This document shows, piece by piece, positions 1 to 12,500 of a DNA stretch of 64,000 bases. The notes under the pieces were generated by a model that made no database searches, had not been told where the DNA came from, and saw only the letters and a program-made list of their open reading frames with translations. The first letter of the stretch is position 1, and every line of letters begins with the position of its first letter. A program made the position numbers and the translations under genes. The stretch comes from Burkholderia cenocepacia. GTDB lineage: Bacteria; Pseudomonadota; Gammaproteobacteria; Burkholderiales; Burkholderiaceae. The stretch spans positions 1-64,000 of the forward strand of contig NZ_UAQZ01000001.1 in assembly GCF_900446215.1 (NCBI RefSeq), read 5' to 3'.

Positions 1-336
1 ATGGGCCGCGTCACGCCGCGCGTGCTGTGGAGCAACGCGGGCAATCTGCTCGACTACCTGCTCGATACCTGTCGTTCGTTGCCGTGCGCGGCCGATCCCG
101 TCGGCGACGCGCACTGGCTGTTCGGTTCGACCTGCATGCGTGGCGAATCGAATCCGCTGCGCATGCCCGTGCGCGATACCGTGCCACGCTCGCCGCTGCT
201 GCCGACGCCGTTTCGCGCGCGCCGCGTGTGCTGCCTGCGCTACGAAATTCCTGGAGAAACGCAACTGTGTGGAAGCTGCCCCCTGCTACTGACGATGGAC
301 GACGCGGCGCTGGCCGAGCAGGACGCGATCCGGTGA
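1..336 (+). CDS. orbF: Ferric-ornibactin reductase OrbF, C-terminal fragment (FhuF family)
   Basis: This is the last 111 residues of a gene that begins before the window; the ATG at base 1 is probably internal. FhuF-family proteins reduce ferric siderophores in the cytoplasm to release iron, using a C-terminal 2Fe-2S cluster. The diagnostic cysteine pattern is visible near residues 77-95: a Cys-Cys pair, then about ten residues, then Cys-x2-Cys-Pro. The TGA stop overlaps the GTG of orbB, so the two are translationally coupled. The naming rests on the ferredoxin-like tail plus position next to orbB and orbE. Symbol use follows the ornibactin locus of Burkholderia cenocepacia. Confidence 0.85.
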   Translation: MGRVTPRVLWSNAGNLLDYLLDTCRSLPCAADPVGDAHWLFGSTCMRGESNPLRMPVRDTVPRSPLLPTPFRARRVCCLRYEIPGETQLCGSCPLLLTMDDAALAEQDAIR

Positions 337-1361
337 CGCACGCCGGCCGCCGGCATGCACTCGGCGCGCTCGCGGCGGCACTCGGCGCCGTGTGCTGCGG
401 TGCATTTCCCGCATCGGCGGCGGCTGCCGTTTCCGCGGCCGGAGGCGCAGGCGGTGCGCACGGCGGCGTGTCGCTGGCCGGCAATCCCGTCGTGTCGCAG
501 GCCAGCGCGAAGATGCCCGTGCGGCCGCAGCGCGTGGTCGCGCTCGACTTCATGTTCGCGGAAAGCGTGATCGCGCTCGACCTCGTGCCGGCCGGGATGG
601 CCGATACGGCGTTCTACCCGGGCTGGCTCGGCTACCGCAGCGAGCAGCTCGCGCACGTGACCGACATCGGCTCGCGGCAGGAGCCGGGACTCGAGGCGAT
701 CGCGGCGGTCAAGCCGGATCTCATCATCGGCGTCGGCTTCCGGCATGCGCCGATCTTCGACGCACTCGACCGGATCGCGCCGACGATCCTGTTCCAGTTC
801 AGCCCGAACGTGTCGGAAGGCGGCGTACCGGTCACGCAGCTCGACTGGATGCGGCAGATCTTCCGGACGATCGGTGCGGTGACGGGGCGCGACGCGCGCG
901 CGCAGGCGGTTGAAGCGCAACTCGACGCCGGCATCGCGCGCAACGCGGCGCGGCTCGCGGCCGCCGGCCGCCACGGCGAGCGCGTCGCGCTGCTGCAGGA
1001 TCTCGGCTTGCCCGATCGTTACTGGGCGTATACGGGCAACAGCACGTCGGCGGGCCTCGCGCGGGCGCTCGGGCTCGATCCGTGGCCGAAGAAGCCGACG
1101 CGGGAAGGCACGCTATACGTGACGTCGGCCGATCTGCTGCGGCAGCGCGACCTCGCCGTGCTATTCGTGACCGCGTCGGGGATGGACGTGCCGTTGTCGA
1201 CCAAACTCGATTCGCCGGTGTGGCGCTTCGTGCCCGCGTTGAAGGACCATCGGATCGCGCTGATCGAGCGCAACATCTGGGGGTTCGGCGGGCCGATGTC
1301 GGCGCTGAAGCTGGCCGACGTGATGACCGATACGATGCTGAAGCTGCCGGCCGTGCGTTGA
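333..1361 (+). CDS. orbB: Ferric-ornibactin periplasmic binding protein OrbB
   Basis: This 342-residue protein belongs to the FecB/FhuD-like family of periplasmic iron-siderophore binding proteins that deliver substrate to an ABC importer (OrbC/OrbD, outside the window to the left). GTG at 333 is chosen because it overlaps the orbF stop as GTGA and opens directly into an export signal: an Arg-Arg pair at about residues 6-7, an Ala/Leu-rich core, then an Ala-rich cleavage region. The twin arginines leave Tat export possible. The mature part has the family's repeated pattern: 'RVVALDF' near the start, 'KPDLIIG' in the N-lobe and a final helix ending '[14 protein letters not shown]'. The gene is followed by a strong rightward terminator. 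Confidence 0.88.
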   Translation: MTHAGRRHALGALAAALGAVCCGAFPASAAAAVSAAGGAGGAHGGVSLAGNPVVSQASAKMPVRPQRVVALDFMFAESVIALDLVPAGMADTAFYPGWLGYRSEQLAHVTDIGSRQEPGLEAIAAVKPDLIIGVGFRHAPIFDALDRIAPTILFQFSPNVSEGGVPVTQLDWMRQIFRTIGAVTGRDARAQAVEAQLDAGIARNAARLAAAGRHGERVALLQDLGLPDRYWAYTGNSTSAGLARALGLDPWPKKPTREGTLYVTSADLLRQRDLAVLFVTASGMDVPLSTKLDSPVWRFVPALKDHRIALIERNIWGFGGPMSALKLADVMTDTMLKLPAVR

Positions 1362-1494
1362 GCGCGCGGTGCGCGTCGAGCCGCAGGCGATGCGACGTTT
1401 GACGGGCAGGGCGTTGTGATCGGCCCGACGACGCATGGCGTCCGCCTTTCCTGGTCGCCACACGTCAGCGGCTGAATTCCCCGCTGAAACGACC

Positions 1495-1535
1495 ATCGCC
1501 GGCACACTGCCACTGCAGCGTGCCGGCGATTTTTT
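1495..1535 (+). terminator. Rho-independent terminator after orbB
   Basis: A perfect 11-bp stem (ATCGCCGGCAC at 1495-1505 with its complement at 1520-1530) encloses a 14-nt loop and runs into six Ts at 1530-1535. The T-run is on the right, so it ends the rightward orbF-orbB transcript. It also lies just beyond the orbE stop, but the opposite strand lacks a comparable U-run. Confidence 0.9.
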
Positions 1536-1552
1536 CATCGACTGTCGTCGTG

Positions 1553-3298
1553 TTACGCGCTCATCGCATCGACGCCATCCTGCGCACGCAGGCGCGCCGG
1601 TTGCGTGTCGCTGACGATACGTCCGTTGTCGAGCTTCAGCAGGCGATCGGCGAGATCGAAGTAGCGGTCGTCGTGCGTGATCACGATCACGGCCTTGCCG
1701 CGCGCGCGCAGCTCCGGCAGCAGTTGTTCGTAGAACACCGCCTTGAACGACGGGTCCTGGTCGGCCGCCCATTCGTCGAACAGGTAGAACGGACGATCTT
1801 CCAGGTACGCGACGACGAGCGCGAGCCGCTTGCGCTGCCCGGTCGACAGCGCGCGCGTCGAGAACGCGCCGTCGACCACCTTCACCTTGTGGTCGAGCGC
1901 GAGTTTCGCGACGAGCGCGTTCGCTCGCGCATCGGCCTGCGCACGCGACGGATCGTCGGGATCGACGATGCCGAGCAGCGCATCGAACAGGTGGAAATCG
2001 TTGAACACCGCGCTGAAGCGCTGCCGGTAGGCCGCGCGCTCGCGCCAGCCGATCGTGCGGCCGTCGACCTCGATCGTGCCTTGTTCGGGCTCGTAGAGCC
2101 CCGTCAGCACCTTCGCGAGCGTGGTCTTGCCGCTGCCGTTGCCGCCGACGATGAACACGAGCTCGCCCGGCTTGATCGTCAGGTCGATCGGCCCGATGCT
2201 GAACATCCGTTCGTCGCGTTCGTGGAAGTACGCGTGCGTGACGCCGCGCAGCGTGACGGCGCCGGCCGGCGGCACGTCGGGCGCATCGGCCGCGGGCGGC
2301 ACCGTGCGCAGCGCGCCGAACTCGGCCATCACGCCTTCGATCCGCGTGAGCGACACGCGCGCCGCGTTGACGGTCGGCAGGTTGTTCAGCAGGCCGTCGA
2401 GCGGCACCAGCATGAACAGGAACACGACGACGTAGCCGGCGGCCGCGGCCGGGTCGGCATGCACGCCGAGCTGCGGCCAGAACGACGCGACGCCGAGGAA
2501 CACGTAGAACAGGAAGATGATCCAGCCGACCCCGACCGCATACGCGCTGAACGCGCGGCGGCGGTGGTCGCGCACTTCGCCGATCGCGGCGCCGAGCTGG
2601 CCGTCGACGAACTGGCGGGCGCGCGCATCGTGCAGCTTCAGCTCCTTCGCGCCGGAGAACAGCGAACCGAGATAGCCGAACAGGCGGTCCTGCGCTTGGC
2701 CGGCGGCTTCGAGCGACGCGATCGCGCGGCGGTCGCCGGTGTGATAGCCGAGCGAGCCGGCGATGATCGCGGCCAGCGCCAGCAGGCACACGGGCCACGA
2801 CAGCCACGCCAGATAGCCGAGGCAGCCGAACACGATCGAGCCGTGCATGACGAGGTTCGGCAGCGCGAAGAACAGCATCGACACGTTGGTCGCGTCGTCG
2901 GTCAGCACCGACTGCACGGGCGCGGCGCCGATCCGCTCGATGTCGCGCAATTCGGCCGCGCCGACGCGCCGCGCCAGATGCACGCGCAGCCGCGCCATCG
3001 TGTCCTGCGACAGGCGGGCGAACAGCGTGCCCGACACGATCCGCGTGACGAGCGCGATCACCGCGCACAGCGCGAAGCGCCACGCGAGCGACGCATCGGC
3101 GGCGCCCGGTTGCGACAGCGCGCGGTTCAGCGTCGCGACGAGCAGCACGCTCGCGACGCCGTTCAGCACGCAGGCGGTGAGCGCCAGCGTGAGCGACACA
3201 CGGCTTTCGCGCAGCAGCGCAAGGATCAGGCGCGCCGCGGGGCGGCCGGGGGAAGCGTCGAGGGACGGCGGGGAAGAAGGCTCGTGGGCGGCTGTCAT
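1553..3298 (-). CDS. orbE: Ornibactin exporter OrbE, cyclic-peptide-type ABC transporter
   Basis: This 581-residue protein fuses a membrane domain and an ATPase domain, like the PvdE/SyrD group that moves peptide siderophores or their precursors across the inner membrane. The first 320 residues contain about six hydrophobic segments. The ATPase half carries Walker A GGNGSGKTT (about 385-393), signature LSTGQ (about 484), Walker B ending FDE (about 507-509) and the switch His in 'VITHDD'. ATG 3298 is preferred; a TTG at 3328 would add ten residues, and neither has a clear ribosome binding site. It is transcribed away from orbI, with its own OrbS-type promoter at 3406-3430. Confidence 0.9.
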   Translation of the reverse strand: MTAAHEPSSPPSLDASPGRPAARLILALLRESRVSLTLALTACVLNGVASVLLVATLNRALSQPGAADASLAWRFALCAVIALVTRIVSGTLFARLSQDTMARLRVHLARRVGAAELRDIERIGAAPVQSVLTDDATNVSMLFFALPNLVMHGSIVFGCLGYLAWLSWPVCLLALAAIIAGSLGYHTGDRRAIASLEAAGQAQDRLFGYLGSLFSGAKELKLHDARARQFVDGQLGAAIGEVRDHRRRAFSAYAVGVGWIIFLFYVFLGVASFWPQLGVHADPAAAAGYVVVFLFMLVPLDGLLNNLPTVNAARVSLTRIEGVMAEFGALRTVPPAADAPDVPPAGAVTLRGVTHAYFHERDERMFSIGPIDLTIKPGELVFIVGGNGSGKTTLAKVLTGLYEPEQGTIEVDGRTIGWRERAAYRQRFSAVFNDFHLFDALLGIVDPDDPSRAQADARANALVAKLALDHKVKVVDGAFSTRALSTGQRKRLALVVAYLEDRPFYLFDEWAADQDPSFKAVFYEQLLPELRARGKAVIVITHDDRYFDLADRLLKLDNGRIVSDTQPARLRAQDGVDAMSA

Positions 3299-3405
3299 CG
3301 GCAACGTCGGTAAAGGGAAGGCAGGCAATCAAGCGGAAACGGCAAATCTGACGCGAAAGCGGCGGGCGGGGGGGCGCGCCCCATTCCCGGCTTTCCTCCC
3401 TGATA

Positions 3406-3430
3406 GACGAACGGGCCGCGCAAATATTTA
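3406..3430 (-). promoter_or_regulatory. Predicted OrbS (ECF sigma) promoter for orbE
   Basis: On the minus strand TAAA (3430-3427) is followed after exactly 17 bp by CGTC (3409-3406). This matches the -35/-10 pattern I recall for OrbS-dependent promoters of ornibactin genes and resembles PvdS promoters. The -10 lies about 108 bp before the chosen orbE start. Confidence 0.7.
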
Positions 3431-3478
3431 GCCCCATCGTCAAAAAAAGCCGCCGTACGCACTTTGCACGCAAAACGG

Positions 3479-3503
3479 TAAAAAATCGGCCGCGCCGTTC
3501 GTC
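3479..3503 (+). promoter_or_regulatory. Predicted OrbS (ECF sigma) promoter for orbI
   Basis: TAAA at 3479-3482 and CGTC at 3500-3503 are separated by exactly 17 bp, the same architecture as the divergent orbE promoter 48 bp away. The predicted -10 lies 70 bp upstream of the orbI ATG. No good sigma-70 hexamers were seen here, which fits iron-starvation control through OrbS rather than direct Fur repression. Confidence 0.72.
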
Positions 3504-3573
3504 ACACCAGTGAAGCCGCCCCAAGCGGCCCCGAGACTTGGCCGAAGCGGCCGGACCGAAGGACTTCACGCAC

Positions 3574-6500
3574 ATGACGAGTTTCCCGACTGCGCTGCAT
3601 CACCGAATCCGCGAACTGGCGCGCCTCGCGCCCGACGCACCCGCCATCGCGGTGCCTTTCCAGAACGACCTGCGCCTGTCGCGCGGTGCGCTCGACGCAC
3701 GTGCATCGCAGCTCGCGCGGCAACTGCGCGCGGCCGGCGTCGGCGCCGAAGTGCGGGTCGGCGTGTGCGTCGAGCGTTCGGGCGAACTGTTCGTCGCGCT
3801 GCTGGCCGTGCTGAAGGCGGGCGGCGTATTCGTGCCGCTCGATCCGCGCCATCCGGCCGCGCGCCTCGACTGGATCGTGCAGGATGCGCAACTGCGGCAC
3901 GGCATCGTCGACGCCGCCGGCCGCGCGGCGCTCGGCACGCCGTTCGAACACGCGTTCGACGCGACCGCCGACGCATCGGGCGTCGCGCAGGATCACGCGT
4001 TCGATGACGACACCGTGGCCGTGCACCCGCGTTCGGCCGCCTACATGATCTATACGTCGGGCTCGACCGGCACGCCGAAGGCGGTGGTCGTCGAGCACGG
4101 GCCGCTCGCCGCGCACTGCGACGCGCTTGCCGCCGCGCTGCCGATCGAGGCCGGCGACCGTCTGCTGCATTTCGCGTCGGTCAACTTCGACGCCGCGCAC
4201 GAATGCTGGCTCGCGCCGCTCGCGGTCGGCGCCGGCATCGTCGTCGCGCCGCCGCAGCCGTTCGCGCCGGACGCCGCGCATGCGCTGATGGTGCGCGAAG
4301 CCGTGAACGTCGCGGCGTTTCCGCCGGCATACCTGCGTGAATTCGCGGCCGTCGCCGCGCGCGACGGCGTGCCGCCGGCATTGCGCGTGCTCGCGTTCGG
4401 CGGCGAGGCGCTGCCGCAGCAGGCATTCGAATTCGTGCGCCGCACGTTCCCGGCCGTGCGCCTGATCAACGGTTACGGGCCGACCGAGGCCGTGATCTCG
4501 CCGATGCTGTGGCCGGTCGCGCCGGGCGAGATGCCGGTGCTGGCCGCGGACGACGCGTATGCGTCGTTGCCGATCGGTAGCGTGATCGGCCCGCGGGCCG
4601 CACGCATCGACGGCGCGGCAGCCGATGGCGTGGGCGAGCTGCTGCTCGGCGGTGTGTGCGTCGCCCGCGGTTATCACGGCCGCCCGGCGCTCACGGCCGA
4701 ACGTTTCGTTCCCGATGCGGACGGTGAGCCCGGCGCGCGCGTTTATCGCACCGGCGACCTCGCACGCCTGCGCGACGACGGCGCATACGATTATCTGGGC
4801 CGCCTCGACGATCAGGTCCAGGTGCGCGGCGTGCGCGTAGAGCCGGCGGAAATCGCCGCGTGCCTGCGCTCGCACCCGGCCGTGGCGGACGCGGCCGTCA
4901 TCGCCGAAACCGCCAACGGGCCGACGCGGCTGATCGCATGCGTCGCGCTGCGCGCGGCGGCCGACGATGTCGCGTTGAAGGCGCACGTGGCCGCGCAGTT
5001 GCCGGCTGCGTGGCAGCCGCACCGGTTCGTGCGTTGCGATACGCTGCCGTACACGCTGAACGGCAAGCTCGACCGTGCCGCGCTGCGCGAGCGGATTGCC
5101 GCCGCGCGCGATACGACGCAAGCCGCCGGCGATGCGCCGCGCACGCCGACCGAACGGCAGATCGCCGGTCTCTGGCAAACGCTGCTGGGCCTCGACGTCA
5201 TGCCGTCGCGCGACGATCGTTTTTTCGCGCTGGGCGCCGATTCGCTCGCCGCGATGCAGTTGCACGCCGCGATTCGTGCGGCCGTTCGTGTGAATCTGCG
5301 GCTCGATACGCTGTTCGCCGATCCGGTGCTCGCCGAGTTGGCCGACACGGTCGACCGTGCGGAACGCGAGACCGGCGAACCGCTCGCCACGATTACCGCG
5401 CGCCGTGCGCCGGCCGCCGTGGCCGCGCCGTACGTCGATCGCGCGGCATCGCTCGCGCAGCAACGTTTCTGGGTGCTCGCGCAAACGCGCGACGCAAGCG
5501 CCGCGTATCACATTGCCGCACACTGGACGATCGACGGCGTGCTCGACCGCGACGCGCTGCAGCGCGCGCTCGATCACGTGATCGGCCGTCACGAAGCGTG
5601 GCGCACGACGCTCGTCGACAACGACGACGGCGTCGTGATGCAGCGGATTCATGCGCATCTGCCGGTGTCGATCGCCACGGTCGACCTGCGCGATCAACCG
5701 CCGGCCGCCCGCGACGCGCACGCCGCGCGTCTGGCCGAGCGCGATGCGGCCGAGCCGTTCGACCTCGCACGCGGCCCGCTGCTGCGCGCGACGCTGGTCG
5801 TGCTCGCCGACGACCGTCACCGGCTGCTGCTGACCGCGCATCACGCGATCACCGACGGGTGGAGCTCGCGCTGCGCGTTCGACGAACTGTCGGCCGCGTA
5901 TTGCGCGTATGCCGACGGGCGCGAGCCGTCGCTGCCCGATCTGCCGATCCAGTACGCCGACTACGCGGACTGGCAGCGCGACATGCTGGCCGGCGGCGAG
6001 GGCGAACGTCAGCTCGACTACTGGCGCGGCGCGTTGCGCGACGTGCCGGGCCCGCTCGCGTTGCCGGTCGACCGCCAGCCGGGCGCCACGCGCACGCTGC
6101 AGGGCGCCCGCGTGTCGGTGCGCCTGCCCGATGCGGTCGCGGCCGACGTGCGGCAACTCGCACGGGACGCCCAGGCGACCGTCTTCACGGTGCTGCTGGC
6201 CGCGCTCGACGCGTGGCTGTCGCGCCTGACCGGTGAAACGGACGTCGTCGTCGCGGTGCCGGTCGCGCATCGCCAGCGCCCCGAAACGCGTGCATTGCTG
6301 GGTCTGTTCCTGAATACGGTCGCGCTGCGGGTACGCGTGGCGCCGACGCTGCCGTTCCGCGCGCTCGTCGACGCGGCGCGCACCGCGGCGCTCGATGCGG
6401 TCGCGCACCAGGACGTGCCGTTCGAGCGCGTCGTCGATGCGGTGAAGCCGCCCGTCAAGCGCGGCGACGAATGGCTGCGCGTGAAATTCGCGCAGCAGTT

Positions 6501-9500
6501 CGACGCACGGCACGACAGCGTGCTGCCGCGCGCCACGGCGGTCGCGACGCCGGGGCCCGATCTCGCCGCGCGCTTCGACTTCGCGCTGGATTTCACCGAC
6601 GATGCGAACGGGATCGAACTGGTCGCGGCCTATGCGACCGACTGCATCGATGCCGATACCGCGCGTGCGTGGCTCGACAGCTATGCGGCGCTCGTCGGCG
6701 CGGCCGCGCACGCTCCGCAGCATACGACGGCCGCGCTGCCGTGCGATGCGTCGGCTGCATCGCGCCAGCCGCGCGACGGTCGCGCGCTGCGTATCGAGCA
6801 TGCCGACATCGTCGCCGCATTTGCGCGGCAGGCGGCCGCCTATCCGCATCGCGTCGCGCTGTCGGACGCATCGACTTCGCTGACGTTCGCGGAACTCGAC
6901 GACGCATCGAACCGCATCGCGCGGGCACTGGCGCAACGCGGCGTGGCCGCCGAAGCGGCCGTCGTGGTCTGCATCGAGCGCTCGACACGGTTCGTCGTCG
7001 GCCTGCTCGGCGCGCTGAAAGCCGGCGCGCTCGCCGTGCTGCTCGATCCCGCCCAGCCCGCCGCGCGTCTCGCCGCGGCTGCCGCCGACTGCGGCGCGCG
7101 CTGGGCGCTCGTCGCGGAACCGGCCGCGTGGCCGGCCGGCATCGACGCGCAGCCGCTCGACGTCGACGCGCTCGCGCAGGACGCGACGCTCGCTCATGCG
7201 GCCGGCGTGCGCGTTGCGCCGCACCCGGAACAGGGTGCATACCTGATCTATACGTCCGGCTCGACCGGCACGCCGAAGGGCGTCGTCGTATCGCATGGCG
7301 CGCTGGCCGACTACGTGCAGGGGATGCTCGACGAACTCGCGTTCGCGCCCGATGCGTCGTTCGCAATGGTGTCGACGGTCGCGGCCGATCTCGGCCACAC
7401 GACGCTGTTCGGCGCATTGTGCGCGGGCCGTACGCTCCATCTGCTGCCGGCCGCTTGCGCATTCGATCCGGACCTGTTCGCCGACGAAATGCGCCGCCGT
7501 GAAGTCGGCGTGCTGAAGATCGTGCCGAGCCATCTGCAGGCGTTGCTCGACGCGCGCGTGCCGGCCGACGTGCTGCCGCGCCACGCGCTCGTGACGGGCG
7601 GCGAAACGCTCACGTGGGCGCTCGTCGCGCGCCTGGCCGCGCTCGCGCCGGCGTGCCGCGTGATCAACCATTACGGGCCGACCGAAGCGACGGTCGGCGC
7701 GCTCGCGTGCGATACGGCGTCGATTGCCGCCGACGCGCGCGATCCCGCGAGCGGCGTGCCGCTCGGGCTGCCGCTGCCGAATGCGCGCGCGCTGGTGCTC
7801 GACGCGTTCGGCGCGTGCGTGCCGGCCGGCGCGACGGGCGAGCTGTATCTGGGCGGGCCGGGCGTCGCGCGCGGCTACCTCGGACGCCCGGCGCAAACCG
7901 CCGAGCGCTTCGTGCCCGATCCGTTCACGCCCGGCGCACGGCTGTATCGCACGGGCGACCGCGTACGGCTGCGTACGGACGGACGCCTCGCGTTCCTCGG
8001 CCGGATCGACGATCAGGTGAAGATTCGCGGCTACCGCGTCGAGCCGGGCGAGGTGAGTGCGGCCGTGCGTGCGGCCGGCCCGATCGCGCAGGCCGAAACG
8101 CTCGCGATCGAGCACGATGGCCGCCTGCGGCTCGCGACCTTCGTCGTGATGCGCGACGGCGCGGCATTCGACGAAGCCGCGGTGCGCGCCGCGCTCGCCG
8201 CGAAGCTGCCCGACTACATGGTGCCCGCGCAGTTCGTCGCACTGGCGCGCCTGCCGGTGACCGCGAACGGCAAGATCGATCGCGCGGCGTTGCGCGAACT
8301 CGCAGCCGTGCCGGTTGTAGTCGCATCCAGCGATGCGCCGCAGGGCGCGGTCGAAACGGTGCTCGCCGACGTCTGGCAGGCCGTGCTGAAGGCGCCGAAG
8401 GTCGGACGCGACGACAACTTCTTCGAACTCGGCGGCGATTCGATCCTCGTGCTGCAGGTGATCGCCCGTGCGCGCAAGCGCGGCGTGCGCTTCACGCCGA
8501 AGCAACTGTTCGACGGGCCGACCGTCGCCGAACTCGCGCGCGTGGCGAAAATCGACGACACGGCCGTTGCCGCGCAGCCGGCGAGCGCGGTTCCGACCGC
8601 GACTGCGGCTGCCACGGCCTCGCCGGCTGCCGCCGCGATCCTGACGCCCGCGCAGCAGCGCTTCTTCGCGCTTGATATTCCGCACCGCGGCCACTGGAAC
8701 CAGTCGGTGTCGTTCGATGTGCGGGGCGCGTTCGATGCAGACGCATTCGCCCGCGCATTCGACGCGGTGCTCACGCATCACGATGCATTCCGCCAGCGCT
8801 TCGCACGCGGCGCCGACGGCACGTGGCACGCGAGCGATGCGGCGAAACCGTACGATGCGCTGCCGTTCGTGGAAGTCGCCGCACGCGACGACGCCGACGC
8901 GCTGGCACGCTTCGACGCGCTGCAGCGCCGTCTCGACCTCGGCAACGGGCCACTCGCGTGCGCGTGCGCGGCACGGCTGCCGGACGGTTCGACCCGGCTT
9001 TATCTCGCGATTCACCACGCGATCGTCGATGGCGTGTCGTGGCGCATCCTGCTCGACGACCTGGACAGCGCCTATCGCGCCGCATGCGAGCGCACGCCGG
9101 TTCGCCTGTCGCAGCCCGGCCTGCGCGCGGACGCCTGGGCCGCACGGCTCGCCCGCGCGGCAACGGAACCGGCGTCGCCGTTCGCGGCCGAAGCCGCCTA
9201 CTGGGCCGGCATGGCTCAGGGCGACGACATCGTGGCCGATCACCCCGACGCGGCGGCGACGAACGCCGATGCGTCCGTCGTCGTGCAGACGATCGACGCG
9301 GCATTGACGCGCGCCGCGCTGACCGACGCGCACGCGGCCTATCGCACGCAGGCGATCGAGCTGCTCGGCGCGGCGCTCGCGCTGGCGCTGGCCGGTGCAC
9401 GCGGCGCCGCATCGTGCCGGGTCGAACTGGAAGGACACGGCCGCGAAGCGCTGTTCGACGATGCGGATGCCAGCCGCACGATCGGCTGGCTGACGAGCCA

Positions 9501-12500
9501 TTACCCGGTGACGCTGCCGGTCGCAGCGACGGCACGCGACACGCTGTGCGCGGTCAAGGACACGCTGCGCGCGGTGCCGCACAAGGGGCTAGGCTTCGGC
9601 GTGCTCGCACACTATGGCGATGCAGCCACGCGCGCGGCGCTGGCCGCCGTGCCGCGCCCGCGCGTCACGTTCAACTATCTCGGCCAGTTCGACGCGCCGC
9701 GCGATGCGACGCTCGTGCCGCGTTTCGGCGGCACCGGCACCGAGCGCGATCCGAACGGACCGCTCGGCAACACGCTCGCGATCCATGCGTACCTCGACAC
9801 GGACGGCGACGGCGCGCGCACGCTGAAGGTCCATTGGGTCTACGGTGCGCCGCAATTCGAACGCGCGACGATCGACGCATTCGCCGAACGCTTCGCGGCC
9901 GCGCTGCGCGAACTCGTCGACGCCTGCGCGTCACGCGTCGCGCATCGCGGCGCCGGCGCGACGCCGGGCGATTTCCCGCTCGCGCAGGCCGCCGGCCTCA
10001 CGCAGGGCGCGATCGAACGCGCGCCGCTCGACTGGCGCACGATCGACGACGTGTATCCGCTGTCGCCGATGCAGCAGGGCATCCTGTTCCATGCGCTGTT
10101 CGCGCCCGGCCACGCGAGCTACGTGAACCAGCTCGTCGCGACCGCGACGGCGCTCGACGCCGACCGGCTCGCGGCCGCGTTCGACGCGTCCATCGCGCGT
10201 CACGACATCCTGCGCACGAGCGTGATGCCGGACGAAGCCGCGCCGCTGCAGTGCGTGCATCGTCACGCGCGCATGCCGGTCGAACAGCTCGACTGGCGCA
10301 CGCGCGGCGACACGCTCGACGCCGATTTCGACGCCTGGCTCGCGGCCGACCGCACGCGCGGCTTCGACTGGCGCGAGCCGCCGCTGATGCGGCTCACGCT
10401 GATCCGCGTGACGGACGACGCGTGGCGGGTCGTCTGGACGCGTCACCACGTATTGCTCGACGGCTGGAGCACCGCGCGCCTGCTCGCCGACGTGCTGCGC
10501 GACTATCGCGACCCGGACGCCGTGTCGCCGTTCGCGAGCCGTCCGGCATTGCGCTATCGCGATTTCATCGCATGGCTCGGCACGCGCGACCGCGATGCCG
10601 ACGAGCACTTCTGGACCGGGCGCCTGGCGCGGCTCGACGCACCGACGCTGATCGCGGAACGCGCGGCCGACCGCGCGGAAGCCGAGATGGCCACGTGGCG
10701 CGCGACGCTCGATGCCGACACGATGACGCGCGTCGCGCAGACCGCCCGCGCGCTGAAGCTGACCGTCAACACGCTGGTGCAGGGCGCGTGGGCGCTCGCG
10801 CTGCAACGGATGACGCACCAGCCGGCCGTCGCGTTCGGCGCGACCGTCGCGGGCCGTCCCGATGCGCTCGCGGACGTCGATTCGGTGCTCGGTCTCTTCA
10901 TCAACACGCTGCCGGTCATCACCGCGCCGGCGCCGCAGCAACGTGCGGCCGACTGGCTGCACACGCTGCAGCGCGAGAACGCGGCCGCCGCCGAACACGC
11001 GCACACGCCGCTCGCCGACATCCAGCGCTGGGCGCGCGGATCGGGCGGCGCACTGTTCGACACGCTGGTCGTGTTCGAGAACTATCCGGTCGACGAGTCG
11101 GTGCGCGACGCCGATCCGCGCGCGCTGGCGTTGAGCGGCGTGCGCAGCATCGAAGCGACCGATTTCGCGCTGACGCTCGTGATCGAGAGCGGCGCCGAAC
11201 TGACGATCGACTACGGGTACGACACCGCACGCGTCGATGCGCGTCAAGTCGAGACCTGGCATCGCGCGTTTGCCTGCGCGCTCGATGCGCTGGCCCGCAC
11301 GCCGGACGCGCGGCTCGGCACGTTGTCGATCGCCGATGAGGCGACCCGCGACGCGCTGGTACGTGCGCAGGACACCGCGCGGATCTGGCCGCCCGGGCAA
11401 CGGCAGCCGCTGCACCTGCAATTCGTCGATGCGGCACGCGCGACGCCCGACGCGATCGCACTCGAGTACGCGGACACTCACGGCCGCGTGCAGCGCGCGA
11501 CCTATCGCGAACTCGACGCCGCCACGTCGCGCATCGCGGCCGCGCTGCGCCGGCGCGGCGTGCGGCCCGACACACCGGTCGCGCTGTGCGTCGAGCGTTC
11601 GTTCGACATGGTGATGGCGCTCGTCGGCGTGCTGAAGGCCGGCGCCGCGTACCTGCCGGTCGATCCCGACTATCCGGCCGAGCGCATCGCATACCTGCTG
11701 CGCGACGCGCGGCCGGCCGTCGCGATCACGCAGGCGCATCTGCGCGAGCAGGTCGAGGCCGCGCTGGGCGAGGGCGCCGACACGCAACTGCTGACGGTCG
11801 CGGATCTGCTGGCCGACGAAGCGGGCGATGTTGCCGATGAAACCGCGGCGATCGACGACGCGCAGCTCGCGTACCTGATCTACACGTCCGGCTCGACCGG
11901 CAAGCCGAAGGGCGCCGGCAACACGCACGGCGCGCTCGCGAACCGGATCGCGTGGATGCAGCATGCGTACCGGCTGACGCGCGACGACGTCGTGCTGCAC
12001 AAGACGCCGTTCGGCTTCGACGTGTCGGTGTGGGAATTCGTGTGGCCGCTCGCGATCGGTGCGAAGCTCGCGATCGCCGCGCCCGGCGACCACCGCGATC
12101 CGGCGCGTCTGGCTGCCGCGATCCACGCGCACGGCGTGACGGTGCTGCATTTCGTGCCGTCGATGCTCGCCGCGTTCGCAGCGCATCTCGACGATTTCTC
12201 GGCCGCCGCGCAATGCGACAGCGTGCGCCTGATCGTCGCGAGCGGGGAGGCGCTGGCCCCCGAGCTCGTCGCGAAGATGGCGCGCCTGTTGCCGAACGCG
12301 ACGCTCGTGAACCTGTACGGGCCGACCGAGGCCGCGATCGACGTGTCGCACTGGACCTGCGGGCCCGACGACGCGCAAGCGGTCGCGGTGCCGATCGGCC
12401 ATCCGATCGCGAACCTGCAACTGCACGTGCTGGATGCCGCGTGGCAGCCGGTGCCGGCCGGCGCGACCGGCGAACTGTATCTCGCGGGCGCGGGCCTCGC

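Noticed and set aside
1362..1494. A possible gene or small RNA between orbB and orbE
   Set aside because: Only short dyads such as CAGCGG/CCGCTG were seen; no promoter or coding signal.
1161..3575. An 804-residue minus-strand frame overlapping orbE
   Set aside because: Shifted frame of orbE and orbB antisense; orbE itself has all ABC transporter motifs.
3502..9582. A 2026-residue open frame on the minus strand opposite orbI
   Set aside because: It is the antisense of a GC-rich NRPS gene, Arg-rich with no domain, and the plus strand shows clear ordered NRPS motifs.
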